From: Paenibacillus sp. FSL R5-0345 | Lineage (GTDB): Bacteria; Bacillota; Bacilli; Paenibacillales; Paenibacillaceae | DNA: 64,000 nt | Assembly (NCBI RefSeq): GCF_000758585.1 | Contig: NZ_CP009281.1 | Coordinates: 3,410,001 to 3,474,000, forward strand | Reading direction: 5' to 3' | Shown here: one piece after another, positions 50,201 to 58,290 of the stretch | How the letters are laid out: each line of letters starts with the position of its first letter | Position numbering within the stretch: position 1 is the stretch's first letter | Program-made: the position numbers and the translations under genes | The notes under the pieces: generated by a model | Seen by the model: the letters and a program-made list of their open reading frames with translations, nothing else | Told to the model about the DNA's origin: nothing | The model's database searches: none

Positions 50201-50595
50201 CTAGCACAGTGCTTCACGGCAAGCCGAACGGCAACTATGTTTACACAGCAGAATTAACCAATAAATACGGCACAACTAAGAGCCAGCCGCTCACGGTGAC
50301 GATACGCGATGCCGCTCCGGGCAAGCCGGTTCTGGCCCATGACAACTGGGACGGAGACGGTTCTTATAAAGTATCGATGAATCTGTGGTGGGGCACTAAC
50401 GCCACCGAGTACCGCCTTTACGAGAACGGGCAGCTAATCGACACGCAAGCGCTAAACGCCAACACGCCAGCGGCGCAGAGCGCTACAACTGATGTCACTG
50501 GCCGCGCTTTCGGCATGTATGAATACCGGGCAGAGCTGGTCAATGCAGCGGGAGAGACCTTAAGCGATACCATCAAGGTAACCGTCAGCCGTTAA
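47299..50595 (+). CDS. Large multidomain secreted protein (GATase-like, OB-fold, Ig-like and tandem C-terminal repeats)
   Basis: 1098 residues. Start ATG 47299 behind AAGGAGGAAG. Signal peptide about 1-38 with a strongly basic start ([14 protein letters not shown]). Domains by eye: 45-355, a flavodoxin/GATase-like alpha-beta region ([57 protein letters not shown]); about 390-530 a beta-sandwich; 540-720 an OB-fold region of the kind attached to extracellular nucleases ([31 protein letters not shown]); 735-895 Ig/Chb_C-like ([17 protein letters not shown]); then two repeats with [18 protein letters not shown] and [18 protein letters not shown]. It may act on extracellular DNA or carbohydrate. 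GC content is visibly above its neighbours. Confidence 0.7.
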   Translation: MKKKHSSWKKKLLNSMLVASVAVPLQLFAFGADSAIYAEGPSDPAPFIEAKVVNEHSGQKILFDNTHAQTAGAADWVINGAFSDFGNALAQEGYYVKELRKTTPITLGDLSSYDVFVVAESNIPYKSSEQAAMAEYVENGGSIFFIGDHYNADRNKNRWDGSEAFNGYRRGAWDNPAKGMSTDEAGSAAMQGVVSSDWLADEFGVRFRFNALGDINANNIVAPEQAFGITAGVSSVAMHAGSTLAILDPTRAKGIVYLPKTNNAWGNAVDQGVYNGGGVAEGPYVAVAKKGAGKAAFIGDSSPVEDATPKYLREDTGAKKTTYDGFKEADDAELLVNTVNWLAEQESYTDFTQVSGLTLDQPTQLHPFEEPALSTEPQPEPWAAPNAGYKWYDRSTFKAGSYGGAAATASALYNFTHQTVLPNAQDFQIRVSADNLPANTSVSGFQLGIYQVSSGAQIAKIQNSDGTWPSSYGYSANFSLTSDLNGHAYKDLTVQIKPGTTAASNLRLRQNGTNLKTDSVTLGNVPAEPLPDEEDPIPATVSIGEARTKIVGSLVTVEGIVTTEPGIFGGQTFYLQDETGGLYVYQSQSGYHAGDTVKVTASTALYNSELELTEVVQIEKTGTVELPKPVAVPAVNDTNQGQLLKLNDVKVTNIITATPSGSFEFDAVANDGTSNHIRIDVRTGITKDSFPYSEGQKLNITGVAAIFKGVYQLKPRSLVDFSVVEAEAAPVTTATLSVNPNAAGWLNQPAEVTLKADSDTAKVYYSLNGAAQAIYSTPLAVSKDGQYTLTYHAVSDKGKAEETKSLTLNIDTVSPTVELTESGHAVGDVDEEAQLKFVLTAEDNLSGVTSKQLLLDGQPIADGQSLNAAELGAGPHTVSYVVIDAVGNTTEKSYKFQITGGAALATDKPGQPVLYSNSGYGNGLSEGNFTVTMNLWWGNNATSYKLYENGTLIDSKSLKDVSPSAQTTSTVLHGKPNGNYVYTAELTNKYGTTKSQPLTVTIRDAAPGKPVLAHDNWDGDGSYKVSMNLWWGTNATEYRLYENGQLIDTQALNANTPAAQSATTDVTGRAFGMYEYRAELVNAAGETLSDTIKVTVSR

Positions 50596-50671
50596 TGAGA
50601 TGAGCGCTTAAGTTTTGTACGAAGTATTTCAAGGGCTGCATAATTAACAACAAATGTAGAATCATACGATT

Positions 50672-50708
50672 AAAACAACCTAGGGTGCATGCCTTAGGTT
50701 GTTTTAGT
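50672..50708 (+). terminator. Rho-independent terminator
   Basis: Stem AAAACAACCTAGG / CCTTAGGTTGTTTT with a single bulge (50672-50684 with 50692-50705). The rest of the gap to 50862 holds nothing recognised. Confidence 0.75.
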
Positions 50709-50862
50709 TTTGATTTCAATGCATTTAGAGATTGCTTTCTTTTTGGCTTGTTCATATTCCGTTCATATTCTCGTCACGAAGAGTACATCTTGGTTGATTA
50801 CACTTTGAACATGTCGTCAAGGCGGCACTTCAGATAAGATACAGGGACAAGGAAGGGAAGAG

Positions 50863-51846
50863 ATGAACGTGGCAAATATGGTGGAAATAAAAACAACGGG
50901 GACTAAGAGCCACAAGAAACGAAACCTATGGTTAAAAATCTTCGGAGGTATTGTAGGGGCGCTCGTGCTGTTCATGGGCATCGTTTTTATCGTTAATATT
51001 ATCAGCAACGGGGTCGAGAAAAAGAAAATCGAATCGTATGGCCAGTATGTCAATGTGGACGGGAAAAAGATGAATGTGCTCATTCAAGGCAGCGGAGATC
51101 AAACCGTTGTGCTCCTTCCGGGACAAGGAACCCCGACGCCTGCGCTTGATTTCAAATTATTGATCGATGAAATTTCCCCCAATTATAAAGTCGTGGTGGT
51201 CGAGCCTTTCGGTTATGGTTTGAGCGATGAAACCAAGAAAGAAAGAACGACAGAAAATATTGTAAGTGAGGTTCACGAAGCTCTGCAGCAACTGGGTATT
51301 AACAGATACACTCTAATGGGACATTCTATAACTGGACTTTACGGAGCATCCTATGTGAACACCTATCGGGATGAAGTTGTTGCTTTTGTCGGCATCGATA
51401 GCAGCGTTCCTAATCAACCTGGTATGGATGTCAAATTGCCTATAAAATCGATGCAGTTTCTCAAAAAATCAGGTCTTATGAGATTGGTCCAAAAAGTGAG
51501 CGGAGATCCGTATGAATCGCTTGCATTCGATGAGCATACCAAAGAACAGATGCGTTTGATTTCGAATCAAGTTGCGGGCAATCCAACGTTGATGAATGAA
51601 TTGAGCCACCTCGGTTCCAATTTTAAAAATGGAGAAAAACTCACAATTCCAAATGACTTGCCGTTGCTTCTCTTTGTTCAATCGAATAATGAGCACAATA
51701 AACAGTGGATTCCGCTTCATGAGGAACAAGTCAAACAATCCGCACAGGGAAAAATGATCCCGATGGAAGGTTCACATTACCTGCATCATACAAAATTCAA
51801 AGAAATCGCCGAAGCATTCAAAGAATACATGAAGCAGATCCAATAG
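50863..51846 (+). CDS. Membrane-anchored alpha/beta hydrolase
   Basis: 327 residues. Start ATG 50863 behind AAGGGAAGAG. A basic cytoplasmic start (KSHKKRNLWLK) is followed by one membrane helix (IFGGIVGALVLFMGIVFIVNII), so the enzyme is probably tethered with its domain outside. Alpha/beta hydrolase core: QTVVLLPGQGTPTPALDF (oxyanion strand), VVVVEPFGYGLSDE, nucleophile elbow GHSITG, and a C-terminal His in GSHYLHHTKF. It is likely an esterase, lipase or peptidase of unknown substrate. Convergent with a broken TetR gene, with a hairpin between. Confidence 0.83.
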   Translation: MNVANMVEIKTTGTKSHKKRNLWLKIFGGIVGALVLFMGIVFIVNIISNGVEKKKIESYGQYVNVDGKKMNVLIQGSGDQTVVLLPGQGTPTPALDFKLLIDEISPNYKVVVVEPFGYGLSDETKKERTTENIVSEVHEALQQLGINRYTLMGHSITGLYGASYVNTYRDEVVAFVGIDSSVPNQPGMDVKLPIKSMQFLKKSGLMRLVQKVSGDPYESLAFDEHTKEQMRLISNQVAGNPTLMNELSHLGSNFKNGEKLTIPNDLPLLLFVQSNNEHNKQWIPLHEEQVKQSAQGKMIPMEGSHYLHHTKFKEIAEAFKEYMKQIQ

Positions 51847-51856
51847 AATGGTTGAT

Positions 51857-51899
51857 AACTAAACTACGGAGCCGAACTTGGTTCCGTGGTTTAGTTATT
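51857..51899 (+). terminator. Terminator between convergent genes
   Basis: Stem AACTAAACTACGGA / TCCGTGGTTTAGTT (51857-51870 with 51883-51896, one G-U pair). Suitable for both flanking genes. Confidence 0.8.
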
Positions 51900-51928
51900 T
51901 TGACATTAAAAAATACGATATTTAAACC

Positions 51929-52400
51929 TTATTCCTGGGACATTGGAGTTTGGTATACATAGAGACAAATCTTGGTCATCTCATCAATGGATTTTGCAAA
52001 GTCGGATTGTATCCATTTGAGGAGAACATTATAGAGTGCTCCCGCTTTAAAATATATACGATATACATTCTCTTCGCTTTTGTCCTGAGCAGTAGAGAGC
52101 ATCATTTCATTCAAGCAATCCAGAATCACATGATCAAACTTCGCGCTTTGAAGAGCTTTGTAGATGCTACGCTGTTGAAAAATAACTTCAAAAAGCACTT
52201 TAATAAATTTTTGAGGTTCTTTGGCTTTGCCTGTTAATTCATTGGTGTAAGGCAAGAGTTTTTGATTAATTTCAAAAATAAGCGAATCGACCAAATCCAC
52301 CAGGATCTCTTGCTTGGAGGAATAGTTATTGTAATAGGCCGTTCGAGAGACTGATGCTGAGAGGTATTTGGACTGTATAATTCATGATTTGAGATGACAT
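51929..52400 (-). pseudogene. TetR-family regulator, frameshifted in the DNA-binding domain
   Basis: On the minus strand ATG 52400 behind GGAGGGGAA opens MSSQIMNYTVQ, which soon reaches a stop. One base over, the sequence continues LSASVSRTAYYNNYSSKQEILVDLVDSLIFEI, the recognition helix and following helix of a TetR protein, and runs to 51929 through the helical C-terminal domain (IFQQRSIYKALQ, IYFKAGALYNVLLKWI). An extra A in CCAAATACC would explain the break. The N-terminal helix is also shorter than usual. Without correction no full DNA-binding domain is made. It may once have controlled the adjacent hydrolase or M28-like gene. Confidence 0.75.
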
Positions 52401-52525
52401 TTCCCCTCCGTTTGTACATTCTGGTGTTCGTTTCATTGTTTTTCATGAGTCTTTCAACATGCTAAAACCATAAGGCATTACAAATGTAATGTCAAAATAG
52501 TAGTTAGATGAAATGGGAGGGCGTC

Positions 52526-54373
52526 ATGTTAGAAAACTTATATAGACGATTGTCAGCGGTGCTGCTTTTGAGCTTAGCACTTTGTGCCACGGTATTTATT
52601 GGCAAAGAGACGGTAATCTCGATAGTTACCATTATCTTTTTATTAGCAGAATTAGGCATCTCTTTTTTGCTTTTAAAACAGCGTGAGAAGTTACATGTGG
52701 TATTCATTATTGTGGTGGCGGCGGAAGGGTTGTTTTTACTGACAGGAGAATTTTGGCTGCTTGCGCTTTCTATCCTGCTGCTGATCGTAGCGGGCATATG
52801 GAGAGGACTGTTTTGGCAAAAGGAGAGTAGAAGAGTCACTGCGTTTCTAGTGGTTCGAAAAGTGTTATTTAGCATCACAGCTCTTATCGTCACTGTACAT
52901 TGGGGTATTGGAATCTATGCAAAACCTATTACAAAGCCTGTGGCATTAGCAACGAATGCGGCAGTGACGATCGATGAACATACATTGGATTCTGCAGCAG
53001 TGATGCTGAAGGATATTGAGGTAATGAATTCTTTTGGAAGCCGTACAACCGGCTCTGAGGGTCACAATCAATTCATTGCATGGCTGGAGCAGCAGGTAAC
53101 GGATATGGGGTTGAATGTTTATCGTGATCGTTATACCTTTGACCGATGGGAAGAAAAGAGCAGTTCTTTAATGATTGATCAGCAGGAAATTCATGTTTCT
53201 TCAGCTTTCCCCTATTCCGGGGAGACTGACGAAAAGGGCGTAACAGGGGAACTGGTGTATACGAAGCGTGGTGAATATGACCAGGCCAGCGGGAAAATTG
53301 CTGTCGTTGAAATTGAGAATTTCAGAAATTTTCCAAGTGGGATCGTAATGAACATGCGGGATTCATCCCCAATGGAAAGCCAAATTGCCCCAAATGAAGG
53401 CGATCTAGTTCTCACTACAGCTTTAAAAGAAGCTAAATTGGAGCAAGCGAAGGAAATGGGCGTAAAAGCAGTTGTTCTAGTCTGGAAAGGGGTATCCGAC
53501 GATAAGGTTGAAAAGCAACATGTACCTTTTACCACCGATTATGCTGGAATCCCTGCGATCTGGGTTAATGAAACGGATGGGCAGAAGGTGATCAGTGCAG
53601 CTCAGGAGCATAAAGAAGGTACGGTTATTTTAGAAGCAGAAATACAAAAAAATGCTCCAACAGAATCCTTTTATGTGATAATTGACGGTAAAAATAAAGA
53701 CGAAGCGATTATCGTAAATACGCATACGGATGGGATAAATGTAGTGGAGGAGAATGGTGCTGTGGGCATGCTGTCCATGATTCGTTACTTGCAGCAGGAG
53801 CAGCCGGAACGTACGATGATTTTCGCTTTTGTGACAGGGCATTTTAGATTGCCGGATTTCAAAGGGTCTTCTCAGGCGACTTCCACCTGGATGGAGGGAC
53901 ATCGAGAGCTCTGGGATGGCAAGAAGGACCATTTAACAGCTGTAGCTGGAATTACGGTTGAACATTTAGGCAGCATGGAGTGGAAGGACGATAATACGGG
54001 TCACTTTAGTCCCACTGGACAAATAAGTACAGAATATACTTATGCGGGCAATGAAATGATGGCAGCCATTTGGCTGAAGGCTATTGAAAAGACAGATGGC
54101 ACACGTACTGTGTTATTGCGTGGACATAACAAGTTTGAGTTTGGAGAGAGTCAGCCTTTATTTGAAGCAGGTATACCTGTAATTGGCTTCATTCCAATGC
54201 CCGATTATCTACTAGTGAATAGTGAAAACAGAGAGATGGATAAGTTTGATGCAAAGCTAATGCATACGCAAATTGTATCGTTACTGAAAGCGGTCAAGCT
54301 AGTGGACGCAACGGAGACGACTAAGCTAGGGAAATCAGACGGGTATTCTTTTTTCTATGGCCGAACTAAATGA
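52526..54373 (+). CDS. M28-like peptidase-fold membrane protein
   Basis: 615 residues. Start ATG 52526 because GGGAGG lies 5 nt upstream; ATG 52508 precedes that site. About five membrane helices at 1-130, then an extracytoplasmic part: EVMNSFGSRTTGSEGHNQFIAWLEQQV, a PA-like insertion (about 225-360), and an aminopeptidase core with VNTHTDGINVVEENGAVGML. The M28 zinc signature is only partly kept: HTD is there, but the usual GEE (catalytic Glu) reads VTGHFRLPDF and the usual bridging Asp-Asn reads EEN. A non-peptidase role or altered metal site is possible. Its own transcript; a GNAT gene follows 55 nt later. Confidence 0.7.
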   Translation: MLENLYRRLSAVLLLSLALCATVFIGKETVISIVTIIFLLAELGISFLLLKQREKLHVVFIIVVAAEGLFLLTGEFWLLALSILLLIVAGIWRGLFWQKESRRVTAFLVVRKVLFSITALIVTVHWGIGIYAKPITKPVALATNAAVTIDEHTLDSAAVMLKDIEVMNSFGSRTTGSEGHNQFIAWLEQQVTDMGLNVYRDRYTFDRWEEKSSSLMIDQQEIHVSSAFPYSGETDEKGVTGELVYTKRGEYDQASGKIAVVEIENFRNFPSGIVMNMRDSSPMESQIAPNEGDLVLTTALKEAKLEQAKEMGVKAVVLVWKGVSDDKVEKQHVPFTTDYAGIPAIWVNETDGQKVISAAQEHKEGTVILEAEIQKNAPTESFYVIIDGKNKDEAIIVNTHTDGINVVEENGAVGMLSMIRYLQQEQPERTMIFAFVTGHFRLPDFKGSSQATSTWMEGHRELWDGKKDHLTAVAGITVEHLGSMEWKDDNTGHFSPTGQISTEYTYAGNEMMAAIWLKAIEKTDGTRTVLLRGHNKFEFGESQPLFEAGIPVIGFIPMPDYLLVNSENREMDKFDAKLMHTQIVSLLKAVKLVDATETTKLGKSDGYSFFYGRTK

Positions 54374-54428
54374 AGGAAGTTGACTGCATCATAAGTCATA
54401 AAACTAAAAGTAAAGGAGAGAAAACTAC

Positions 54429-55280
54429 ATGTTGATCAAAAATGTTGAGGACCTTGTATTAGAAGAGTTTACAACTTGCTTTAACGAAGCCTTCTCCGAT
54501 TATGTCATTCCATTTCAAGTTTCTTCGGAGCAATTAGCTGATAAGTTTGCAGGTGCGGAAGTGAATTATCAGTTGTCGTTCGGTGCTTATGATCAAGATA
54601 AGCAGGTTGCATTTGTTATGCATGGCATCGGTGAACATAACGGCAAAAGAACTGCATTTAATACCGGTACAGGAGTCGTTCCTTTATATAGAGGGAGACG
54701 GCTAGTCGAACAAATTTATCGTCATGCTATTCCCAATCTAAAAAAACATCATATTCAAAAATGCTTGCTTGAAGTGATCCAAACCAATGATAAAGCTATA
54801 AAAGCGTATACCGCCATAGGATTTCTAATTCATAGAGAATTGGTTTGTTTCAAGGGGCGGATTGATGTAACCCTTCCGGACGATCTTAGTTTCACTTCCA
54901 TTGCTTCGGTTCGCGTGGAAGATTTCGATTGGACATCGGTACATTCTTACTGGAATTTGGAACCATCTTGGGAACAATCTGTTCATGCAATTTTACGAAA
55001 CCCGCATTTATACGATGTGGTCACGATAAGGGAAGAGAATAAGATTTGTGGATACGCGGTAATAAAATCGGCCAACGGAGCAGTTCTGCAGTTCGGTGTT
55101 TTGCGAGAAAAAAGAAACCGAGGATTTGGACGTTCCTTATTTCATTGGATCGGAAAGAGATACCCAACCATTACCGTCAATAATGTAGACAAAAGAGATA
55201 GAAATTCTATACGTTTCCTTCAAGGAGTTGGTCTCGACATATATATTGAGCAATACGAAATGGAGAAAGATTTGTCATAA
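54429..55280 (+). CDS. GNAT-family N-acetyltransferase
   Basis: 283 residues, apparently two GNAT-like halves. Start ATG 54429 with AAAGGAGAG. First half: FNEAFSDYVIPF at the N terminus and the acetyl-CoA loop VVPLYRGRRLVEQIYRHAIP with NDKAIKAYTAIGF, the usual C-terminal GNAT segment. Second half: VITIREENKICGYAVIK-like strand and VLREKRNRGFGRSLFHWIG with RFLQGVGLDIYIEQYEM. Such tandem-GNAT proteins acetylate small amines or antibiotics; the acceptor is unknown. It follows the M28-like gene closely and is ended by a terminator. Confidence 0.83.
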   Translation: MLIKNVEDLVLEEFTTCFNEAFSDYVIPFQVSSEQLADKFAGAEVNYQLSFGAYDQDKQVAFVMHGIGEHNGKRTAFNTGTGVVPLYRGRRLVEQIYRHAIPNLKKHHIQKCLLEVIQTNDKAIKAYTAIGFLIHRELVCFKGRIDVTLPDDLSFTSIASVRVEDFDWTSVHSYWNLEPSWEQSVHAILRNPHLYDVVTIREENKICGYAVIKSANGAVLQFGVLREKRNRGFGRSLFHWIGKRYPTITVNNVDKRDRNSIRFLQGVGLDIYIEQYEMEKDLS

Positions 55281-55328
55281 CGAAGATGATATAGCGATGC
55301 CTTTGGTAAGTAATACGATATTTAATTC

Positions 55329-55360
55329 AAAAACACTGATGATTTGAGTCAGTGTTTTTT
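55329..55360 (+). terminator. Rho-independent terminator
   Basis: Stem AAAAACACTGA / TCAGTGTTTTT (55329-55339 with 55349-55359) with T-run. Confidence 0.88.
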
Positions 55361-55844
55361 ATATTGAAAAAGGGGGGATATATTACGGATTAGGATGAGG
55401 AAATATCGTTTTTCTTTAACATCGAATTAGGAGGAGACTTGTGACATCACATATACACTAATGAATCAATAGCTCCTTCGGGTGATTTTTGTGTTATTCA
55501 CTGAGTTGTTAGAAAGATTTGTCCCTTTCTTGAACGTTTAAGGTTTAAGAGCTTTCTGTGATTGAATTACTTGCATTTTAAGATAAGATGATTTTAATCA
55601 TTAGGTCACGTTATTATTTTGACTGCTCAGTATCAGGTAAATCAGGCTTGCCAAATCTTGCTTTGTGAAATTTTTCTCTTTTTACATAGCAAAGAACGAG
55701 GAACGTCATACTAAAAAGAACAGGCAACGATGTCACTGAGCCCGGCTAAACCTGATATTGAATGCAGCCCAAGAGTAAGCCGGCCTAATCATAAGCATCA
55801 ACTTATGACTAAAAATGAACAGAGTTTGAAGGGAGCAGTAAAGA
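55361..55844 (+). other. 480-nt upstream region of cydABDC with possible leader structures
   Basis: No gene is seen. It contains a TTGTGAAAT half-site at 55663-55671 like the Rex redox-repressor element TTGTGAAATATATTTCACAA, with only a weak second half. Possible RNA pairings: TATCAGGT / ACCTGATA (55631-55638 with 55751-55758), CCGGCT / AGCCGG around 55743-55784, and TCATAAG / CTTATGA just before the ribosome site. This is long for a cyd promoter region and may include a regulated leader; function unproven. Confidence 0.35.
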
Positions 55845-57209
55845 ATGGCAATTGATACGGTGCTATGGAGCAGGCTGGTGACAGGCTTGACTCTCGGGTT
55901 CCACGTTATTTTTGCGACGATTGGCGTCGGTATACCGCTAATGATCGCTATAGCAGAGTTCATCGGGATCCGAAAGAAAGATCCCCATTATACACTTATG
56001 GCGAAGAGGTGGTCTCGCGGATTTGTCATTTCTGTAGCGGTTGGTGTCGTGACCGGTACAGCGATTTCACTACAACTGGCACTGGTGTGGCCGAATTTTA
56101 TGAAACTGGCTGGGAATGTTATCGCTCTTCCGTTATTCATGGAAGTGTTTGCGTTCTTTTTTGAAGCCATCTTCTTGGGCATTTATTTGTATACGTGGGA
56201 TCGGTTCAAAAATCCGTATATCCATTGGCTGCTGACGATTCCTATTGTCGCCGGGGCAGGCATGTCTGCCGTCTTTATTACGACGGTGAACGGATTCATG
56301 AACCAGCCTGGAGGCTTTGTCATGGAAGCAGGCCAATTCACAGCGATTGACCCAGTGCAAGCGATGCTGAATACGGCGACGTTCTCCAAGGTGTTCCATG
56401 TATTAAGCTCGGCCTATTTGACAGGAGCTGCCTTGTTAGCCGGTATTGCAGCCTTTGCGATGCTGAGAAAAGGGGTATCCGCATACCACAAAAAATCCTT
56501 GAATCTCATGATGGCGGTTGTTTTACTGTTCGGCTTGCTGAACACGTTAGCTGGAGATGTGTCCGCCAAGTTTTTGGCCGAGCATCAGCCGGAGAAGCTT
56601 GCAGCGGCAGAGTGGCATTTTGAAACGGGTAGCGGAGTGGATTTGGTTTTAATGGGATGGCTGAATGCAGAGCATGAAGTTATAGGGGCTCTTCATCTGC
56701 CTAAGGTGCTCAGCTTTCTGGCCTTTGGAGACTTTAATGCTGAGGTAACGGGGCTGGAGGAATTCCCCAAGGATGAATGGCCACCGCTTCTCGTTCATTA
56801 TCTGTTTGATTTAATGGCCGGAATCGGATTTGCTCTGCTCGCGATAGCAGTCCTATATTTCCTGTTTGTGTTCTGGAAAAAGCGCAATGCGCTTAACAAG
56901 TGGATGCTTAGCATCATCGCACTGATCGCACCGCTCGCTTTTCTAGCTGTAGAGCTAGGTTGGTTTTATGCTGAGGTTGGGCGACAGCCATGGATTATCC
57001 GTGGATATATGCGTGTAGAGGAGGCTGCCACGACTTCACCGAATGTAAGAATTATATTCTTCGCCTTATTGCTCTTGTACATCGTACTCGGCAGTATGTG
57101 TGTAATCGTGCTAAGACGCTTGTTCAACAATAATCCGGCAGAAGTTGAGATGGAGAAATGGATGAAGGAACATCCTAATCCATCTACGGAAAAGGGGGGC
57201 ACTGAATGA
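55845..57209 (+). CDS. cydA: Cytochrome bd ubiquinol/menaquinol oxidase subunit I
   Basis: 454 residues, about nine membrane helices. Oxidises quinol and reduces oxygen to water with hemes b558, b595 and d. Start ATG 55845 behind AAGGGAGCAG. N terminus DTVLWSRLVTGLTLGFHVIFATIGVGIPLM includes the conserved heme His (about residue 20). Later landmarks are GNVIALPLFMEVFAFFFEAIFLGIYLYTWDRF with the proton-channel Glu pair, the quinol-loop region (short Q-loop as in Gram-positives), and GRQPWIIRGYMRV. Its stop overlaps the cydB start (ATGA). First gene of a complete cydABDC set. Confidence 0.96.
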   Translation: MAIDTVLWSRLVTGLTLGFHVIFATIGVGIPLMIAIAEFIGIRKKDPHYTLMAKRWSRGFVISVAVGVVTGTAISLQLALVWPNFMKLAGNVIALPLFMEVFAFFFEAIFLGIYLYTWDRFKNPYIHWLLTIPIVAGAGMSAVFITTVNGFMNQPGGFVMEAGQFTAIDPVQAMLNTATFSKVFHVLSSAYLTGAALLAGIAAFAMLRKGVSAYHKKSLNLMMAVVLLFGLLNTLAGDVSAKFLAEHQPEKLAAAEWHFETGSGVDLVLMGWLNAEHEVIGALHLPKVLSFLAFGDFNAEVTGLEEFPKDEWPPLLVHYLFDLMAGIGFALLAIAVLYFLFVFWKKRNALNKWMLSIIALIAPLAFLAVELGWFYAEVGRQPWIIRGYMRVEEAATTSPNVRIIFFALLLLYIVLGSMCVIVLRRLFNNNPAEVEMEKWMKEHPNPSTEKGGTE

Positions 57210-58222
57210 TGAGTTACGAAATAATTGGCATCTCGGTGCTCTGGCTGTTCTTATACGGCTATTTAATTATAGCTTCCATTGATTTTGGTGCAGGATTCTT
57301 CGCCTTTTATGCTCGTTTGACTAAGCAGGATCATCTCATTAATCGTCTGATATCCCGTTATTTATCACCCGTTTGGGAGATCACAAATGTATTTTTTATC
57401 TTTTTCTACATTGGCATCGTCGGATTTTTTCCGGACACGGCCTATTATTATGGCTCCGCGCTGCTAGTTCCGGGAAGTATTGCAGTTATTCTTCTTGCGA
57501 TTCGCGGTTCGTTCTATGCTTTTGAAAATTATGGTTCCAAGAAAAACATAGTCTATCTTTTTTTGTACGGAGCTACAGGCCTGCTTATTCCGGCTTCGTT
57601 GTCAGTGGCGCTAACTTTGTCTGAAGGCGGCTTTATTGTGAAGCAGGCTGAGTCAGTTTCTCTGGATTACTGGGCGCTGTTTACCAATCCGTTATCGTGG
57701 AGCATCGTTGGACTGGCAATCGTGTCCGTTTTGTTCATAAGCGGCTCATTTCTGACTTTTTACGCATCTCGTGCAGAGGATCATTCCGCGTTGAAGCTGA
57801 TGCGGAACTACGCCCTGTTTTGGAGCACACCGACGATAATTCTCGCACTGACAGCATTTATCTATTTGGGCCAACACAATGAACGGCATTTTCAAAATAT
57901 GATGGATTTATGGTGGTTGCTGGCACTTTCCGTTGCTTTCTTCATGATCGCGATGTGGCTGTTATATAACGGACGCCGATACGGATTAGCTTTCATATCC
58001 ATCATGTTGCAATTTTTCTGTGCTTTTTTCGCGTATGGGATTGGGCAATACCCTTATATTCTTGATCCGTATATCACGATTCAGAGCAGTGCAACTTCAC
58101 CAGCAATGGGCTTAGCGTTAGTTGTTGTATTTATCGGCGGCCTATGCCTGTTGATCCCATCCCTTATTCTGGTCTTCAAACTCTTCCTGTTTGATGCGGA
58201 TTATGTAAAAGGGAAAAAATAA
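57206..58222 (+). CDS. cydB: Cytochrome bd oxidase subunit II
   Basis: 338 residues, eight or nine membrane helices. Start ATG 57206, overlapping the cydA stop, with AAAGGGGGGC upstream; a second ATG at 57209 is possible. N terminus ISVLWLFLYGYLIIASIDFGAGFFAFYARL carries the conserved Asp, followed by YLSPVWEITNVFFIFFYIGIVGFFPDTAYYYGSALLVP, the usual CydB block. Forms the oxidase with CydA; sequence matches the shorter Gram-positive type. Confidence 0.95.
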   Translation: MMSYEIIGISVLWLFLYGYLIIASIDFGAGFFAFYARLTKQDHLINRLISRYLSPVWEITNVFFIFFYIGIVGFFPDTAYYYGSALLVPGSIAVILLAIRGSFYAFENYGSKKNIVYLFLYGATGLLIPASLSVALTLSEGGFIVKQAESVSLDYWALFTNPLSWSIVGLAIVSVLFISGSFLTFYASRAEDHSALKLMRNYALFWSTPTIILALTAFIYLGQHNERHFQNMMDLWWLLALSVAFFMIAMWLLYNGRRYGLAFISIMLQFFCAFFAYGIGQYPYILDPYITIQSSATSPAMGLALVVVFIGGLCLLIPSLILVFKLFLFDADYVKGKK

Positions 58223-58290
58223 AGCTGATTAATCCATTACGGCATGTTTGAGGGTTCTCTACAAGCCTATATATAAAGGAGGTGTGATCT

